Source of the DNA: Parachryseolinea silvisoli
Lineage (GTDB): Bacteria > Bacteroidota > Bacteroidia > Cytophagales > Cyclobacteriaceae
Reading direction: 5' to 3'
NCBI RefSeq assembly: GCF_021190955.1
Contig: NZ_JAIOAO010000006.1
Location: 326,203-390,202 of the forward strand
DNA: 64,000 nt
Position numbers and translations under genes: made by a program. Shown one piece after another: positions 53,388 through 62,361 of the stretch. Within the stretch, counting starts at the first letter, position 1; each line of letters opens with the position of its first letter. The notes beneath the pieces are model-generated. The model ran no database searches and had not been told where the DNA came from. It saw only the letters and a program-made list of their open reading frames with translations.

Positions 53388-54687
53388 TATAGCGATCATT
53401 AGCTCATACCACGAAGAAATACTGGCGGCCGACTGGTATTTCACCATTCAAAGCATGGGCAAACGCTGTCTCATCATCACGCCTAATCCGAACGAATACA
53501 ACGTACTCACAAAGCAGGGCGTTGATACGGTCTACCTTAATGATTACTTTCCCGACAAGACACCTTCGCGCTCAGAGATTGACGGGTACTTTCGGAAGAA
53601 GGGTGTAGACGACATGGTAAAATATGTCTCTACAGAGCGGGCCTACTATAAGCAAGGCAACAACCACATTATCCGCTACGCCTATCGCTATGCAGAAGCT
53701 TTCACGCGCGTGTTTGAAGAATATACGATCGGCGTCGTGTTACATGCGGTGCAAGGCGGCGAGGTGATACGGCGCTGTGCATCGCTGATTGCCGACGAGA
53801 AGAAGCTACGGGTAATCTACCTGGGCGAGACGTTCATTCCGCACACCATCAATTTGTACTACGATGAACACCGCACCATGCTGGAGCCAAAGGAGAAGCG
53901 AACGATGGCGGTAGAAGATGCGCAGAAGTTTATTGATGACAAGATCCAGCGCAAACCCGTGATCTTTTATGAGACCGAGCACCGGCGCTATGTACGAACC
54001 CCATTGCTGAAGAAGTTCTTCACGTTGATGAAGGGAGGCAACTGGAATATCATACGTGCGTACTTCGCCAGCAAATGGATAATCCATGTGGACCGCAGGT
54101 TCAAGGACGTTTATACCAAGATTGTGGGCACTTTCCACGACTTCAATAAAGACGCCAAGTATTTTTATTACCCTTTTAATGTCGATGCCGAGTCGGAGCT
54201 GTACATCCGGAACTACGAGTACATCGACCAGGCAGGGGCTATCGAGCGGTTGGCGGCCCACCTGCCAGCAGGCTATAAGCTTTATGTAAAGACACATCCG
54301 GGCGTCGAGGGACACCTTTCGATTAATAGTTACCGCCGACTAAGCCGTCTGCCCAACGTCGTGGTGCTTCACGCGAAGGTCAACAGTTTTGATGTCGTGA
54401 AGAGCAGCCAGGGCGTTATTATTGTATCGTCTACGGTAGGATTGGAGAGCTACATCATGGGCAAGCCTACGTGTGTCATCGGGCATTGGCCGTATGTTGT
54501 TTATGGCAACTTCCCGGCTACTAAAAACCTGAGTGAGGTGTTCGACAAGTTGTTGTCAACGACGCGCACGCCCAACGAGCCGGTTAAATTTATACAAAAC
54601 CTGTACGCCGGATCGATCGAAGGATCGCTTTGGATGGGTCATGAAGATTTTAAAAAGATGATTGCCGGCATTCTGGCATTAAAGTAA
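53374..54687 (+). CDS. Capsule-type glycosyltransferase-like protein (KpsS-like C-terminal half)
   Basis: The 437-residue product has no signal or membrane helix. Its second half has LYVKTHPGVEGHLSINSYRR, then SSQGVIIVSSTVGLESYIMGKPTCVIG, a pattern shared with KpsS/capsule-synthesis and polysialyltransferase-type GT-B enzymes. The N-terminal half (DIAIISSYHEEILAADWYF) is a Rossmann-like domain. It probably transfers a sugar in assembly of the repeat unit. The ATG at 53374 overlaps the flippase end; an upstream TTG gives ten extra residues. Confidence 0.65.
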   Translation: MKEFDIAIISSYHEEILAADWYFTIQSMGKRCLIITPNPNEYNVLTKQGVDTVYLNDYFPDKTPSRSEIDGYFRKKGVDDMVKYVSTERAYYKQGNNHIIRYAYRYAEAFTRVFEEYTIGVVLHAVQGGEVIRRCASLIADEKKLRVIYLGETFIPHTINLYYDEHRTMLEPKEKRTMAVEDAQKFIDDKIQRKPVIFYETEHRRYVRTPLLKKFFTLMKGGNWNIIRAYFASKWIIHVDRRFKDVYTKIVGTFHDFNKDAKYFYYPFNVDAESELYIRNYEYIDQAGAIERLAAHLPAGYKLYVKTHPGVEGHLSINSYRRLSRLPNVVVLHAKVNSFDVVKSSQGVIIVSSTVGLESYIMGKPTCVIGHWPYVVYGNFPATKNLSEVFDKLLSTTRTPNEPVKFIQNLYAGSIEGSLWMGHEDFKKMIAGILALK

Positions 54688-54696
54688 TCGTACGCG

Positions 54697-55734
54697 GTGG
54701 CGAAGATTCTATACATCAAGAAAAAGGCTAACACCGTCAAGTGGTCGGATGTTCTTCAGCGGCAGTTTGAGGACCTGAAACACTTGTCGGGTGGCGATGT
54801 CGATCTTTATGAAGTCGATACAGCGGGGCTGTTGGCATACTTGAAGAATATTCGTCGCATTGGCCGGCTTATGCGGCAGCACACCTACACAGTGGTGTAT
54901 GTCAATCACGTGATCTGCGCGTATCCGTTTGTCCTGTCGCGTTGGTTCTATCGCAAGAAAGGCGTCACCACGGTGCTGGCATTGCACGAAACGGAGCCGG
55001 TGCTCGGCTGGCAGTTTGTGCGGGAGCATCGCGATATGCTAAGCGTGAAAGAAAAAGTACGTTACACCAAATTTTTACAATGGCCCCTGCCCTTCTTTGA
55101 CAAGTTGCTGGTGCTGAACAATCGCCAGCGTATCAGCCCGCGGCTGACACAACGGTATGTGCAGCTAAACTACCTGGGGGTGGATGTCCAACGGTTTGAA
55201 GCATTGGAGCAGGATAAGCTTGTTATGGACAAACACCTCCTACACGTGTTCTTTCCGCACAATCCGGAGCGGCCGGAGAAAGGTTTTGCGCTACTGGAAA
55301 ACGCTCTAGCAAACCTGCCTTTTGCTTATGACCTGACGGTAGGCGGCAATATTCCGTATCCTGACATGCCGGCGGCCTACCGCAAGAGTCACGTAGTGAT
55401 GTTGACGGGCATGTACGAAACCTACTCGCTGGTGTTGCTGGAAGCCATGGCCGCCGACCGGTTTATTATTGCCACGAATGTGATTGGGCTGGTAGAAAAC
55501 CTGCGGGAGCTTTTCACAGTCGAAGAACTGGAGGCCTATGGCCTGTTTGTTGTAAATCCCACGCCGACCGATGTGCGCCAGGCATTGGAACGCGTACATC
55601 GTGTCGCAACCGTGAAAAAACCTGCTACGAAAGCGCTACTCCTCCAGGAAAAGTTGACAGAGAAAGATTGCAATGAGCGATTGTACGAATTTCTGACTAA
55701 TTTTCAACGTCTCCAATCCTCTTCCCATGCCTAG
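54697..55734 (+). CDS. GT-B family glycosyltransferase
   Basis: This 345-residue enzyme matches family GT4-type glycosyltransferases: VVMLTGMYETYSLVLLEAMA has the conserved Glu-x7-Glu donor site, and PHNPERPEKGFALLENAL matches the mid-domain linker. The start is GTG at 54697. It adds one sugar to the lipid-linked repeat unit, with donor and acceptor unknown. It ends 8 bases past the start of the following polymerase gene. Confidence 0.85.
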   Translation: MAKILYIKKKANTVKWSDVLQRQFEDLKHLSGGDVDLYEVDTAGLLAYLKNIRRIGRLMRQHTYTVVYVNHVICAYPFVLSRWFYRKKGVTTVLALHETEPVLGWQFVREHRDMLSVKEKVRYTKFLQWPLPFFDKLLVLNNRQRISPRLTQRYVQLNYLGVDVQRFEALEQDKLVMDKHLLHVFFPHNPERPEKGFALLENALANLPFAYDLTVGGNIPYPDMPAAYRKSHVVMLTGMYETYSLVLLEAMAADRFIIATNVIGLVENLRELFTVEELEAYGLFVVNPTPTDVRQALERVHRVATVKKPATKALLLQEKLTEKDCNERLYEFLTNFQRLQSSSHA

Positions 55735-57007
55735 CTATTCGTACACTGCGAACGGTTTTTTCTTCACAACGGCGCTGTGGGTATTGCTGATACGCCTTTT
55801 TACCGAATTGCCGCGTTCTATCACGGCCGTAGGCTGGGCCAACATGCCGGACAATGACTATAACCGCATTGTATCGGGGTTGTTTATTCTGATGATGATG
55901 GTTGGCATTGTGTTCCTGCGAAGGCTTCAGGTCAGGTTCGCGCTCCAACAAGTGTTGATGTTTGGGGGCGCGGTGCTACTCTTCTATACGGCCCTGGCGG
56001 TGCACACGTTTAATCAATTAGGCATGAGCTATACCGGCATCGGTGTGGTGATTATGCGTTATCTGATGGAGATCCTGGTCGCCGTGTTCTTTTGGAACTA
56101 TGTGCGGTCGACGCGTGACCTGGGCAAGATCAGATCGATCTTCTTTATGCCCGCGTTGCTACTAATCTTCCTGATCTCCTATTTACAAATTGCTACCTCC
56201 AGCTTTGAGGACGTGCAGGGCGTCGAGCGCCTCATCGGCCCCTTCGGCAACCCCAATGTGCTCGCAGCGTTTATGCATTTCTTTATCGTCGCCACGATTG
56301 TCTTATACGGACGCGAAAGGGGCATCAAGTTCTGGACTCTACTGGGGGCACAATACATCCTGCTCTTCTATACGGGCAGTATGACGATGATCCTCAGCCA
56401 CCTGGTGTTCCTTTTCTTTATCGGCATGGCCAACCGGTGGTATAAAAGCAAATTGTTTTATTATGCTGCCGTGGTCATCATCCCTTCGGTGATCGCCGTG
56501 ATCATCGCGCAGGCGGATGCCATCCTTGCCCGCCTGGCGGTATTGTTTAACACCGAGACGTTCGAGCTACACTCGGGTTCCTCCATCGTTTGGCGTATGG
56601 AGGCGTGGGCATCGTACCTTTCATTGCTCGACACGCCCTTAAAATGGCTCTTTGGCCTGGGCATTGGTACACAACGGGCGATCTTTTTAAATGACTACCC
56701 CGGCAGCCTCACTCATATCTTCGAGGCCCCCGGCACACACAACGACTACCTGGGCATATTGGTAGACTTTGGCTTGATTGGGCTGATGTTGTTCTTTATC
56801 GGCCTACGCGCCCTGTTGCGTTACCTGAGATCGCTCGAGCATATTGACCCGACGACGCGGTATCTACGGTACTTCCTTTACAGCCTTCTCTTTGCGATGC
56901 TGAGCGAAAACCTGCTCGACCAGCTGTCGATGTCGCTGAGCATACTGATCCTGGTAAGTTTTTGCAAAACGGTATACCTCCAGAAACATGAGACTGGCAT
57001 TGCCTGA
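55727..57007 (+). CDS. Polysaccharide polymerase/O-antigen ligase-like membrane protein (first)
   Basis: The 426-residue multi-spanning protein (10-12 helices) has the Wzy-C type periplasmic loop with LFGLGIGTQR and APGTHNDYLGILVDFGLIGL. The His in THNDYL and upstream basic residues mark the family. It is either the Wzy polymerase or the ligase of the locus. It overlaps the next similar gene by 20 bases. Confidence 0.8.
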   Translation: MPSYSYTANGFFFTTALWVLLIRLFTELPRSITAVGWANMPDNDYNRIVSGLFILMMMVGIVFLRRLQVRFALQQVLMFGGAVLLFYTALAVHTFNQLGMSYTGIGVVIMRYLMEILVAVFFWNYVRSTRDLGKIRSIFFMPALLLIFLISYLQIATSSFEDVQGVERLIGPFGNPNVLAAFMHFFIVATIVLYGRERGIKFWTLLGAQYILLFYTGSMTMILSHLVFLFFIGMANRWYKSKLFYYAAVVIIPSVIAVIIAQADAILARLAVLFNTETFELHSGSSIVWRMEAWASYLSLLDTPLKWLFGLGIGTQRAIFLNDYPGSLTHIFEAPGTHNDYLGILVDFGLIGLMLFFIGLRALLRYLRSLEHIDPTTRYLRYFLYSLLFAMLSENLLDQLSMSLSILILVSFCKTVYLQKHETGIA

Positions 57008-58238
57008 ACCAGTACATCATTTTGCCCGCCGCATGTTGCCTTATAGCATCTATGCGTTTATGGTGCTCTATCCGTTTTCGGTGAAATGGGCAAACTTCAG
57101 TATACTCGTGATGTGTGCGTTGGGGCTTCTCAGCAGTAGCTTGTCCGACAAGCTGCAAAAGGTGAAGACAAACAAAGGCCTCTGGCTTTATCCGGCCTAT
57201 TATGGGGTATTGCTCCTGGGAACCCTCTATAGTGAAGACACGCGTTATGCCTTCAAGATCCTCGAGACGGGTATATCTTTCCTATTGTTGCCAGTGCTAT
57301 TCGCGACGGCCGCTACACTCGACGCGAAAACTCTGCGGACCATTGGAATATTACTCGTTACCCTTACCTACGGCATCGCGGTCTATTGCGTGGTGCAAAA
57401 CGTGCAGGATGTTCGTGCCGAAAAAGTTCCCTTGTGGTACTTCTTCACCTGGGAGTATTCCTACAGTCACCTGGCCGGCCATATTGGCTTGCATCCCACT
57501 TATTTTGCGGCATTGACGTTGCTTGCATTTTTCACCGTACTCCTAAAAGGAGATTATACTACGGTGCAAAGCAAAGTATTAAACGTATTCATTCTGATAT
57601 TCTTATTTGCGTTTCTGATTTTATTAGGGGCTAAGATCGGTCTATTGATCTTTTTTGCTGTTGCCCTTGTGCTGGCGTTTATTTACAAGCTCCACTCGAA
57701 ACGTCAGTTGCTGATACGTATAGGTATCATTGTATTCCTACTGGTCGGGGCGTATAACACCCCGGTTATTTATTGGAGATTTAAAAAGGCGGTTGACGGT
57801 GTGCTGCATGCAGCCTCGGGGCAGCAAGTCGGTGCCGACTATCGCACGTTACACTGGCGATGTGCGGCCGGTGTTATTCAGGAGAGTCCCTTAGTAGGCC
57901 ATGGCATTGGAGATGTACAAGAAAAGATGAACGACTGCTACGAAGATCTCGGGCGACTGACCGAGTTGCGTAACTATAATGCCCACAATCAATACCTCGA
58001 TAGTTGGGCGAAGACGGGACTCCTGGGGCTAGTCGTTACCTTGCTGTGTCTGGCTTATCCGTTGTATCGCTGCCTGAAAGTGGGCGATCAGCTCTTTGCT
58101 ATTTTCTTTTTTATTTTCCTGGTGGTCTGCCTGACCGAATGCTTTTTAAACGTTCAGAAAGGTGTGACGTTATTTTGTTTTACAGCTTCTGTCTATTGGG
58201 GACACCTGTATAATCGCCCCGGGAAGTTAACTGCGTGA
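56988..58238 (+). CDS. Polysaccharide polymerase/O-antigen ligase-like membrane protein (second)
   Basis: The 416-residue multi-spanning protein has the same Wzy-C features: WRCAAGVIQESPLVGHGIGD, YNAHNQYLDSWAKTGLLGL. The two proteins are different in sequence, so one may polymerise and the other ligate. The ATG at 56988 lies in the end of the preceding gene. It is 3 bases before the WecG/TagA gene. Confidence 0.8.
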   Translation: MRLALPEPVHHFARRMLPYSIYAFMVLYPFSVKWANFSILVMCALGLLSSSLSDKLQKVKTNKGLWLYPAYYGVLLLGTLYSEDTRYAFKILETGISFLLLPVLFATAATLDAKTLRTIGILLVTLTYGIAVYCVVQNVQDVRAEKVPLWYFFTWEYSYSHLAGHIGLHPTYFAALTLLAFFTVLLKGDYTTVQSKVLNVFILIFLFAFLILLGAKIGLLIFFAVALVLAFIYKLHSKRQLLIRIGIIVFLLVGAYNTPVIYWRFKKAVDGVLHAASGQQVGADYRTLHWRCAAGVIQESPLVGHGIGDVQEKMNDCYEDLGRLTELRNYNAHNQYLDSWAKTGLLGLVVTLLCLAYPLYRCLKVGDQLFAIFFFIFLVVCLTECFLNVQKGVTLFCFTASVYWGHLYNRPGKLTA

Positions 58239-58241
58239 CGT

Positions 58242-59012
58242 ATGACGAATGCTATGATACCGAAAATTTCCATCGCTAAGATTCCCGTGCACCGCTTTAC
58301 AGTAGCGTCGCTGCACGAGAAGGTCAAGCAAGCCATTGTCGGGAAGGACAAGAAAATGTTCCTGAACGCTAATGCGCGGCTGGTCGAGCTGGCGAACACG
58401 ACAGATCCCTGGCTCGTGGACTTCTTTAACAATACAGTCGACTACGTTATGTGCGATGGTGCTGGTGTACAGTTGGCCGCGAAGCTCACCGGACAACCCG
58501 TGCCAGAGAAGATTGCCTACAACGTGTGGTTCTGGAGCTTTGCTCGTTTTATGGCCGACCACAACTTTACCATTTACTTTCTCGGCGCTGAGGAGCTGAC
58601 ATTGCAGAAAGCCATTGCCCGCATTGAGGCTTTCGAGCCACGCATTCGCATTGTGGGTCATCACCATGGATTCTTCGATAAGAAAAAGACCAGTCCGCAA
58701 AATAAGGTCGTCATCGACCACATCAACGCGGTGAAGCCGGATGTGATCTTTGTAGGTTTTGGTATGCCGATTCAAGAGGCCTGGATAAAAGAGAATTTTG
58801 CTGATGTCGACTCGTGGGCATTCTTTGCCTGTGGTGGTGCCTTTGACTTCTTTGCCGGCAAGAATCTGGTGGCACCCTACATTTTCCGAAAGCTTTATTT
58901 AGAGTGGCTGTTCCGATTTTTCCTGGAGCCGTTGCGTCTTTTCGAGCGGGCTACTACCAGTAACTTCCGCTTTGTAAAAGCGGTATGGAAAACACGAAAG
59001 GATAGGGCGTGA
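58242..59012 (+). CDS. WecG/TagA/CpsF family glycosyltransferase
   Basis: This 256-residue GT26 enzyme has LNANARLVELANTTDPWLVD, CDGAGVQLAAKLTGQPVPEK, YFLGAEE, GHHHGFFDKK and VGFGMPIQEAWIKEN. The Asp of CDGAG and the QEAW motif match the catalytic region. It adds a HexNAc or uronic residue to an undecaprenyl-linked sugar. Its stop TGA shares one base with the ATG of the next gene. Confidence 0.9.
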   Translation: MTNAMIPKISIAKIPVHRFTVASLHEKVKQAIVGKDKKMFLNANARLVELANTTDPWLVDFFNNTVDYVMCDGAGVQLAAKLTGQPVPEKIAYNVWFWSFARFMADHNFTIYFLGAEELTLQKAIARIEAFEPRIRIVGHHHGFFDKKKTSPQNKVVIDHINAVKPDVIFVGFGMPIQEAWIKENFADVDSWAFFACGGAFDFFAGKNLVAPYIFRKLYLEWLFRFFLEPLRLFERATTSNFRFVKAVWKTRKDRA

Positions 59013-60127
59013 TGAAGATTCCGTTTATCGATTTGCACGCGCAGTATACATCCATCCAGTCAGAGGTTGACGCGGTGGTAAAAAGCGTACTGTCGCAGGC
59101 GTCGTATATCGGGGGGCATCATGTCAAAAAATTCGAAGCTCGCTTTGCCGAGCAGCTTCAGATCAATCATTGCATTGGTGTTGGCAACGGCACGGATGCG
59201 CTCTATACCATTCTCGCGGCACTTGACCTGCCCGCCGGTGCTGAGGTTATTACACCGGCCACAAGCTGGATCTCTTCGGCGGAGACCATCACGCAAGCTG
59301 GTGCACGCGTTGTATTCTGCGATGTTGACCCGGAGACGTATATACTCGACCCGCAGCGTGTAGCGGAAAGGATTACGGATCGCACGGCAGCGGTTGTGGC
59401 GGTTCATTTATACGGGCAATCGGCCCCCATGACGACACTAGCGGCCCTTTGTCAGGAGCGTAAAGTATACCTGATCGAAGACTGTGCCCAGGCGCATTTT
59501 ACCCAGGAGGGTGGGCAGTATGCGGGTACGTGGGGAGAAGCGGCAGCTTTTAGTTTTTACCCCACCAAAAACCTCGGTGCTTACGGCGATGCAGGATGTA
59601 TTGTCACACGCCACGAGGCCCTTGCCGAACGTATGCGCCGCCTGGCCAATCATGGCGCCCGGTTGAAAGATGATCATCTCTTTGAAGGCTTCAACAGCCG
59701 GCTGGATACTCTACAGGCAGCGATCCTTTCGCTTAAGCTCACACACCTGCATCGCTGGAATACGCGACGTATCGCGATAGCGGAATTGTACAAAAGTTTG
59801 CTACAGGGAGTGGAGGAGATTGTCTTACCCGCGGTACGGTCTGGCACCGTTCACACGTATCACATCTACGCCATCCGGGCCCGGCGCCGCGATGCGTTAA
59901 AACAGTACCTGGAGGCCAACGGCATCCTGACCGTTGTTCATTATCCGGTAGCGCTTCCTAACCTGCCGGCGTACTCGTATCTGGGCCATCGACCGGAGGA
60001 TTTCCCGGTGTCGAGCCAGTTGCAGGAGGAAGTCTTGTCGTTGCCCATCTATCCGGAATTAACAGACGAGCAGGTGCGGTATGTGAGCAAAAACATCCTC
60101 GAGTTTTATGCCAAACAGGGCGTTTAA
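59012..60127 (+). CDS. Second DegT/DnrJ/EryC1/StrS aminotransferase
   Basis: The 371-residue PLP enzyme starts MKIPFIDLHAQYTSIQSEVD, has GNGTDALYTILAALDL, and the PLP lysine in FSFYPTKNLGAYGDAG. It is similar to the WbpE-like enzyme at 37917 but clearly distinct (Asn/Ser differences through the cleft). Its keto-sugar substrate is not made by any gene obvious in the window. The ATG at 59012 is preferred to the GTG just before it. Confidence 0.88.
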   Translation: MKIPFIDLHAQYTSIQSEVDAVVKSVLSQASYIGGHHVKKFEARFAEQLQINHCIGVGNGTDALYTILAALDLPAGAEVITPATSWISSAETITQAGARVVFCDVDPETYILDPQRVAERITDRTAAVVAVHLYGQSAPMTTLAALCQERKVYLIEDCAQAHFTQEGGQYAGTWGEAAAFSFYPTKNLGAYGDAGCIVTRHEALAERMRRLANHGARLKDDHLFEGFNSRLDTLQAAILSLKLTHLHRWNTRRIAIAELYKSLLQGVEEIVLPAVRSGTVHTYHIYAIRARRRDALKQYLEANGILTVVHYPVALPNLPAYSYLGHRPEDFPVSSQLQEEVLSLPIYPELTDEQVRYVSKNILEFYAKQGV

Positions 60128-60141
60128 ATGTACAAAACCTT

Positions 60142-60149
60142 TATTTTTG
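60142..60149 (+). promoter_or_regulatory. -7 box (TATTTTTG) of the phosphosugar transferase gene
   Basis: TATTTTTG is a full TAnnTTTG match. It is 17 bases before the ATG at 60166 and implies a very short leader. Confidence 0.45.
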
Positions 60150-60165
60150 GTCGTTATTTGATTTT

Positions 60166-61269
60166 ATGGCCATCCAGCTAGCAGCTGCAATTACTTCGTT
60201 TGTCATCGCTTTCCTGATCGTTCCGGTGATCATCAAGTATTCCTTGCGGAAAAAACTTGTAGATATTCCCGGGCGCCGGAAGATTCACAAACGCGACACG
60301 CCGTCGATGGGTGGTATTGCCATCTTTCTCGGCTTTTTTATTTCCTCGCTGATTTGGATTGACATCCAAAGTTGGGGCAATATCAAGTTTATTCTCGTTG
60401 CCCTTTTTGTCATTTTCTTCATCGGCGTTCGCGACGACTTAGTTCCCCTGCGGGCTATGATCAAGCTGATGGGGCAGATCATGGCGGCATCGCTGTTGAT
60501 CTTTTTGTTTGATCTTCGCATCAAGTCATTCTACGGACTGTTTGGCGTACACGAGCTGCCCGACATCATCAGCTATGCGATGACGTATTTTACGATCATC
60601 GTTATAACAAACTCTTTCAACCTGATCGACGGTCTCGACGGCCTGGCGGGCACTATTGCCATCCTTGCCCTCACCGGTTTTGGTACGTGGTTCTTTTTGA
60701 TCAACGACTCGATCTTTTCTATCCTTTCGTTCTCGATGGTGGGGGCCATCTTTGCGTTCCTGATCTTTAACTGGGAGCCATCGGAGGTCTTTATGGGCGA
60801 TACGGGGGCGCTGGTGATCGGCATGATGCTGGCGATACTCACCATCCGGTTTATTGACCTGAATTATAATTTGTCGGAGTACTCGCCGTATAAATTTAAC
60901 GCTTCGGTTGCTACGGCATCGTGCTTTATCATCATACCTCTGGTCGATACGTTGCGTATTGTCATTCTGCGTCTGCTAAAGGGACAATCACCATTTAAGC
61001 CCGACAAGAGCCACGTCCACCACGCTATCATGCGCCTGGGCATGACCCATGGCCGCACCACGATGATCCTGGGTGCTGCCCAGATTCTGTACATCGTACT
61101 GGCTCTGATCTTCCGCGATTTCTCGGAGCGCTATGTGTTGACCGGCGTGATCGTTTTGTCATTCATTCTGAGTGTGACGCTCGACCGCATGATTCTTGGA
61201 AGGCTTTCTACGAAAGAAGTGGACGAAAGGGAGTCCGACGAGCCGGAAGTTGAGGGGGAAGAGGCTTAG
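60166..61269 (+). CDS. WecA/MraY-family undecaprenyl-phosphate phosphosugar transferase
   Basis: The 367-residue protein spans the membrane about ten times. It carries family motifs GVRDDLVPLRAMIKLMGQ (Asp-Asp), NSFNLIDGLDGLAGT (catalytic Asp), VFMGDTGALVIG and the HHxxxR-like KSHVHHAIMRLG. It attaches HexNAc-1-phosphate to undecaprenyl phosphate to start repeat-unit synthesis. The VHHAIMR form is WecA-type rather than MraY. The C-terminus is an acidic tail. It ends the glycan locus. Confidence 0.92.
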   Translation: MAIQLAAAITSFVIAFLIVPVIIKYSLRKKLVDIPGRRKIHKRDTPSMGGIAIFLGFFISSLIWIDIQSWGNIKFILVALFVIFFIGVRDDLVPLRAMIKLMGQIMAASLLIFLFDLRIKSFYGLFGVHELPDIISYAMTYFTIIVITNSFNLIDGLDGLAGTIAILALTGFGTWFFLINDSIFSILSFSMVGAIFAFLIFNWEPSEVFMGDTGALVIGMMLAILTIRFIDLNYNLSEYSPYKFNASVATASCFIIIPLVDTLRIVILRLLKGQSPFKPDKSHVHHAIMRLGMTHGRTTMILGAAQILYIVLALIFRDFSERYVLTGVIVLSFILSVTLDRMILGRLSTKEVDERESDEPEVEGEEA

Positions 61270-61288
61270 GGATTCCGGAGCAATATTG

Positions 61289-61296
61289 TATTTTTG
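61289..61296 (+). promoter_or_regulatory. -7 box (TATTTTTG) of pheS
   Basis: TATTTTTG matches TAnnTTTG fully and is 20 bases before the ATG at 61316. Confidence 0.45.
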
Positions 61297-61315
61297 AAGC
61301 TTACGCATTGGTGTA

Positions 61316-62359
61316 ATGGAAGAAAGGATTCAGTCATTATTGCAGGAAATCAACGCTTACACCGCCACCGATAAGGCCGGCGTGGAGGCTTATCGCCTGC
61401 GGTATACCAGTAAGAAAGGTGTCGTGGGGGACCTGTTCGAAGAGCTCAAGCAGATGCCTGTCGAGCAAAAAAAGACCGCCGGAAAGGTCCTGAATGAGCT
61501 GAAACAGGCCGCTGAAGCCAAGTTGACCGCGCTGCAAGAGCAAGTGGAAACTTCGAGCGCGTCGGCGAATACCCTGGACCTAACCCTGCCGCCCATTCCC
61601 AATACAACGGGCAACCTGCACCCCCTGACCCTGACGCGTTACCGCGTGATCGAGATCTTCGAACGATTAGGCTTTAATGTGGCCGATGGTCCGGAGATTG
61701 AAGATGACTGGCACAATTTCTCGGCCCTCAATTTCCCTGAGAATCACCCCGCCCGCGAAATGCAGGATACATTCTTTGTTGAAAAGAAAGGCGTTAACGG
61801 TGCGCCGCAGGATGTGCTGTTGCGTACGCATACCTCCAACGTACAGATTCGTCTGATGAAGTCGCAGAAGCCGCCGATCCGCGCGATCATGCCGGGGCGG
61901 GTGTATCGCAATGAGGCCATCTCGGCCCGTGCGCACTGCTTCTTCCACCAGGTGGAGGGTTTGTACGTGGATAAGAACGTCAGCTTTGCTGACCTGAAAC
62001 AGACCATATTCCACTTTGCCAAAGAGATGTATGGCAAAGATGTTAAGTTAAGACTCCGTCCTTCCTTTTTCCCGTTTACGGAGCCAAGTGCTGAGATCGA
62101 CGTGACCTGCTTGATTTGCAAGGGAGAAGGCTGCGTGGTGTGTAAGCGTAGCGGCTGGGTGGAGATTGCCGGTGCCGGCATGGTTCACCCCAACGTGCTG
62201 CGTAACTGTGGCATCGATCCGGAAGAATACACCGGTTTTGCCTTCGGCATGGGCATCGAACGCGTGACGCAATTACGCTACCGGGTAAACGACCTGCGGT
62301 TGTATTCTGAAAACGACATCCGCTTCCTGAAACAATTCAACACCAGCAGTATTGCATAG
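61316..62359 (+). CDS. pheS: Phenylalanyl-tRNA synthetase alpha subunit
   Basis: The 347-residue class II synthetase subunit has a coiled-coil N-terminus (residues 1-90). The catalytic core has HPARDEMQ-like NHPAREMQDTFFVE, GRVYRNEAISARAHCFFHQVEG (motif 2 region) and GFAFGMGIERVTQLRY (motif 3). A four-cysteine patch CLICKGEGCVVC lies near residue 265, as in many bacterial PheS. It forms alpha2beta2 with PheT, not present in the window. The next gene follows three bases later. Confidence 0.96.
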   Translation: MEERIQSLLQEINAYTATDKAGVEAYRLRYTSKKGVVGDLFEELKQMPVEQKKTAGKVLNELKQAAEAKLTALQEQVETSSASANTLDLTLPPIPNTTGNLHPLTLTRYRVIEIFERLGFNVADGPEIEDDWHNFSALNFPENHPAREMQDTFFVEKKGVNGAPQDVLLRTHTSNVQIRLMKSQKPPIRAIMPGRVYRNEAISARAHCFFHQVEGLYVDKNVSFADLKQTIFHFAKEMYGKDVKLRLRPSFFPFTEPSAEIDVTCLICKGEGCVVCKRSGWVEIAGAGMVHPNVLRNCGIDPEEYTGFAFGMGIERVTQLRYRVNDLRLYSENDIRFLKQFNTSSIA

Positions 62360-62361
62360 CC

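Noticed and set aside
54697..55734. Reading the GTG-start gene as part of the upstream capsule-type transferase
   Set aside because: A stop codon separates them and each has its own GT-B type C-terminal motif, so they are two genes.
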